Source: DAOTUL01 sp034437435 (GTDB taxonomy: Bacteria > Chloroflexota > Anaerolineae > Aggregatilineales > Phototrophicaceae). Taken from it: a DNA stretch of 7,338 nt. Location of the stretch: assembly GCA_964417785.1 (NCBI GenBank), contig CAYQJO010000213.1:1-7338 (forward strand), written 5' to 3'. Under the pieces are notes generated by a model. The model did not search any database. It had not been told where the DNA came from and saw only the letters and a program-made list of their open reading frames with translations. Each line of letters opens with the position of its first letter. The stretch's first letter is position 1. Position numbers and translations under genes: made by a program. Shown one piece after another: positions 5,366-7,338 of this stretch.

Positions 5366-7338
5366 ATGCCTGACTTCTACCAGATGAGCGTGGAAGATAC
5401 GCTCAAAGAACAAAACAGTAATGCCGAACGCGGGCTGCGCCCCGATGACGTGGGAACACGCCAGTCACAATACGGCAAGAACGTTCTGCCCGCCGGCGAG
5501 AAAGTCAACTGGGTTCAACTCGTCATCAACCAGTTCGCAGAACTGATGGTACTCATCCTGATCGTCGCCGCCATTATCTCCGCTTTTGTCGGCGAGACCA
5601 CCGATGTGATTGTCATCATGATTATCGTCGTTCTCAACGCCGCCCTGGGCATCTACCAGGAATTCAAAGCGGAGCAGGCCCTTGCTGCCCTCAGCGCCAT
5701 GCAGGTGCCGTTGGTGCGCGTCCGCCGTGACGGTGAAGTTCATCAGGTGAAAGCCGAAGAACTGGTTCCCGGCGACATCGTACTCCTGGAAGAAGGTGAC
5801 CGCATTCCGGCAGATGGTCGCATCATCAGCAGCGTCAACCTTCAAGTTGAGGAGGCCGCGCTCACTGGTGAATCGCAGCCGGTGAGTAAGGACACCGAAC
5901 CTCTGCCAGACAACCAGGAAGTGGCCCTGGGCGACCGGACCAACGTCGCATTTATGGGGACATCGGTCAACTTCGGGCGCGGTGAGATGGTCGTCACACG
6001 CACCGGCCTCAAGACCGAGTTGGGCAATATCGCCGCCATGCTGCTCCAGGTCGAGACCGGCCAGACTCCGCTGCAAAGACGGCTGGATCAACTGGGCAAA
6101 GTGCTGGCATCTGGTGCCGGTATTCTGGTAGCGATCATTTTCATCACCGGCTGGCTGATTCGCGGCATCCCGGCACAGGAGATGTTCCTGGTGGCCGTCA
6201 GTCTGGCGGTGGCCGCTGTACCGGAAGGTCTGCCGGCGCTGGTGACAATCAGCCTGTCGCTGGGGGCATCGCGTATGGTGCGCCGCAATGCATTGATCCG
6301 GCGCTTACCTGCTGTCGAGACTCTCGGTTCGGTGACGACGATCTGCTCGGACAAAACCGGCACACTGACAAAGAACGAAATGACCGCGACGCTGCTGGCC
6401 CTTCCAGATGTGGATGATGTGCATGTGACCGGAATCGGTTACACCCCCGAAGGCAAATTCTTCCAGGGCGACGGCGAAAGAGCGCCGCTGGACCCGCGTC
6501 AGGACCCGATGGTGGGACGGTTTATCAAAGCGATGGCACTCTCGACCAACGCCCATCTGGAAGAGGACGGCAGTGCGATGAATGTCGTCGGCGACACCAC
6601 CGAGGGCGCGATGGTGGTGGCAGCCCAGAAGGTCGGATGGACACGCAAGCAGCTTGAAGAGGATATGCCCCGGCTGAACGAATTCCCCTTCAGCAGCGAA
6701 CGCAAGGCGATGACCACACTGCACGAGGTACGCGGCGAGCAAGCGCAAGACCTCTTCGCACATGCGCCCTACATAACCATCACCAAAGGTGCGCCCGACC
6801 GCCTGATTGACTGGGCTGTGAACGAACATGTAGCGGAGGGATCGCAGCCACTGACCGAAGAACGGCGGACCCGCTGGAAGGAACAGGTCAATGAGATGGC
6901 CTCCGGAGGACTGCGTGTACTGGGTGTGGCCTATCGTCCGCTCGACAGCGCACCGGAGGAACTGGACGCCGATATTGAGCGCAAACTCCACCTGCTCGGT
7001 CTGGTTGGCATTGTGGACCCGGCCCGGCCAGAGGCAGCGGAAGCGGTCAAGATCGCCCGTGAAGCCGGTATTCGCAGTATGATGATTACCGGCGACCACG
7101 CGCTGACCGCCGAAGCGATTGCCCGCGACCTCGGCATCATTACCGAGGATCAGAAAGCTATCACCGGCACCCAGTTAGAGAAAATGAGCGACGACGAACT
7201 CCGCGAAGCGCTCAAGTCAACATCGGCCTTCGCTCGTGTCTCACCGGCCCACAAACTGCGCATCGTGCGCACACTCCAGAACCAGGATCAGGTTGTCGCC
7301 ATGACCGGTGACGGCGTTAACGACGCCCCGGCCCTCAA
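5366..7338 (+). CDS. P2-type cation-transporting ATPase, probably Ca2+-ATPase (3' end outside window)
   Basis: The first 657 residues of an inner-membrane ATP-driven cation pump of the SERCA/PMR1/PacL-like group; full-length relatives have about 900. In order: an N-terminal cation-ATPase segment (about 5-55); M1 and M2 (about 58-75 and 79-97); the actuator domain with TGES (167-170); M3 (about 248-265); M4 with AAVPEGLPALVT (283-294), where E287 matches the SERCA Ca2+ ligand; the phosphorylation motif CSDKTGTLT (327-335) with D329; the nucleotide domain with KGAP (474-477); and the hinge TGDH (575-578) and TGDGVNDAPAL (647-657). M5-M10 lie beyond the edge, so ion specificity cannot be settled; Ca2+ is favoured over Na+/K+ or Mn2+. 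The ATG at 5366 follows AAAGGGGG (5355-5362). Expression is probably controlled through the palindromes just upstream. Confidence 0.93.
   Translation, partial: MPDFYQMSVEDTLKEQNSNAERGLRPDDVGTRQSQYGKNVLPAGEKVNWVQLVINQFAELMVLILIVAAIISAFVGETTDVIVIMIIVVLNAALGIYQEFKAEQALAALSAMQVPLVRVRRDGEVHQVKAEELVPGDIVLLEEGDRIPADGRIISSVNLQVEEAALTGESQPVSKDTEPLPDNQEVALGDRTNVAFMGTSVNFGRGEMVVTRTGLKTELGNIAAMLLQVETGQTPLQRRLDQLGKVLASGAGILVAIIFITGWLIRGIPAQEMFLVAVSLAVAAVPEGLPALVTISLSLGASRMVRRNALIRRLPAVETLGSVTTICSDKTGTLTKNEMTATLLALPDVDDVHVTGIGYTPEGKFFQGDGERAPLDPRQDPMVGRFIKAMALSTNAHLEEDGSAMNVVGDTTEGAMVVAAQKVGWTRKQLEEDMPRLNEFPFSSERKAMTTLHEVRGEQAQDLFAHAPYITITKGAPDRLIDWAVNEHVAEGSQPLTEERRTRWKEQVNEMASGGLRVLGVAYRPLDSAPEELDADIERKLHLLGLVGIVDPARPEAAEAVKIAREAGIRSMMITGDHALTAEAIARDLGIITEDQKAITGTQLEKMSDDELREALKSTSAFARVSPAHKLRIVRTLQNQDQVVAMTGDGVNDAPAL

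Noticed and set aside
5465..7099. Long minus-strand open frames opposite the ATPase gene (208 and 264 codons)
   Set aside because: They lie antisense to a P-type ATPase frame with every catalytic motif intact; their products have no recognisable motif and the frames are explained by codon bias on the coding strand.
1..7338. CRISPR array, insertion sequence, tRNA, rRNA, attachment site, defence or toxin-antitoxin genes
   Set aside because: No spaced repeat array, terminal inverted repeats, transposase, integrase, tRNA cloverleaf or rRNA-like segment was seen; all larger frames are accounted for by housekeeping genes.

Overview
The window looks like an ordinary metabolic stretch of a bacterial chromosome. 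All genes are on the + strand, the coding DNA is moderately GC-rich, and the few intergenic gaps are short and AT-rich. The FadR-type regulator and the ferredoxin-free gamma-alpha fused KorA with its KorB partner resemble, from memory, versions common in Chloroflexota (Anaerolineae-like). That assignment is an inference and no rRNA or other marker confirms it.

Layout. 1-132 is the 3' end of an unrecognised, probably beta-rich protein. 178-792 encodes a deoxynucleoside kinase (nucleotide salvage), with a possible internal promoter and a long-armed inverted repeat that ends exactly at its start codon. A good extended -10 promoter at 804-832 and an AT-rich repeat cluster (821-860) precede a GntR-family regulator with an FCD ligand domain (868-1587). 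Next come korA (1634-3472) and korB (3475-4515), the two subunits of a 2-oxoacid (probably 2-oxoglutarate):ferredoxin oxidoreductase, closed by a strong hairpin terminator (4541-4568). A small secreted protein with one clear and one degenerate PPC-like beta domain follows (start best placed at 4587). The last gene is a P2-type cation-pumping ATPase (5366 to the window end, truncated), preceded by three inverted repeats, two of which share a core.

How it fits together. The regulator, korA and korB run in one direction with no terminator between them and share one visible promoter. The simplest model is a self-regulated operon in which the FCD regulator senses a small carboxylate and controls reductive/oxidative 2-oxoacid flux. 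The junction between regulator and korA is unusually elaborate: a duplicated Shine-Dalgarno-like segment, a possible 22-codon TTG-start ORF, and a hairpin between a distal and a proximal ribosome binding site. The deoxynucleoside kinase, the PPC protein and the ATPase seem functionally separate.

I saw no defence system, mobile element, CRISPR array, tRNA or rRNA. Nothing here is clearly a new biological system; the points of interest are regulatory: the regulator-korA junction, the repeat cluster in front of the regulator, the start-codon-masking repeat before the kinase, and the paired palindromes before the ATPase.
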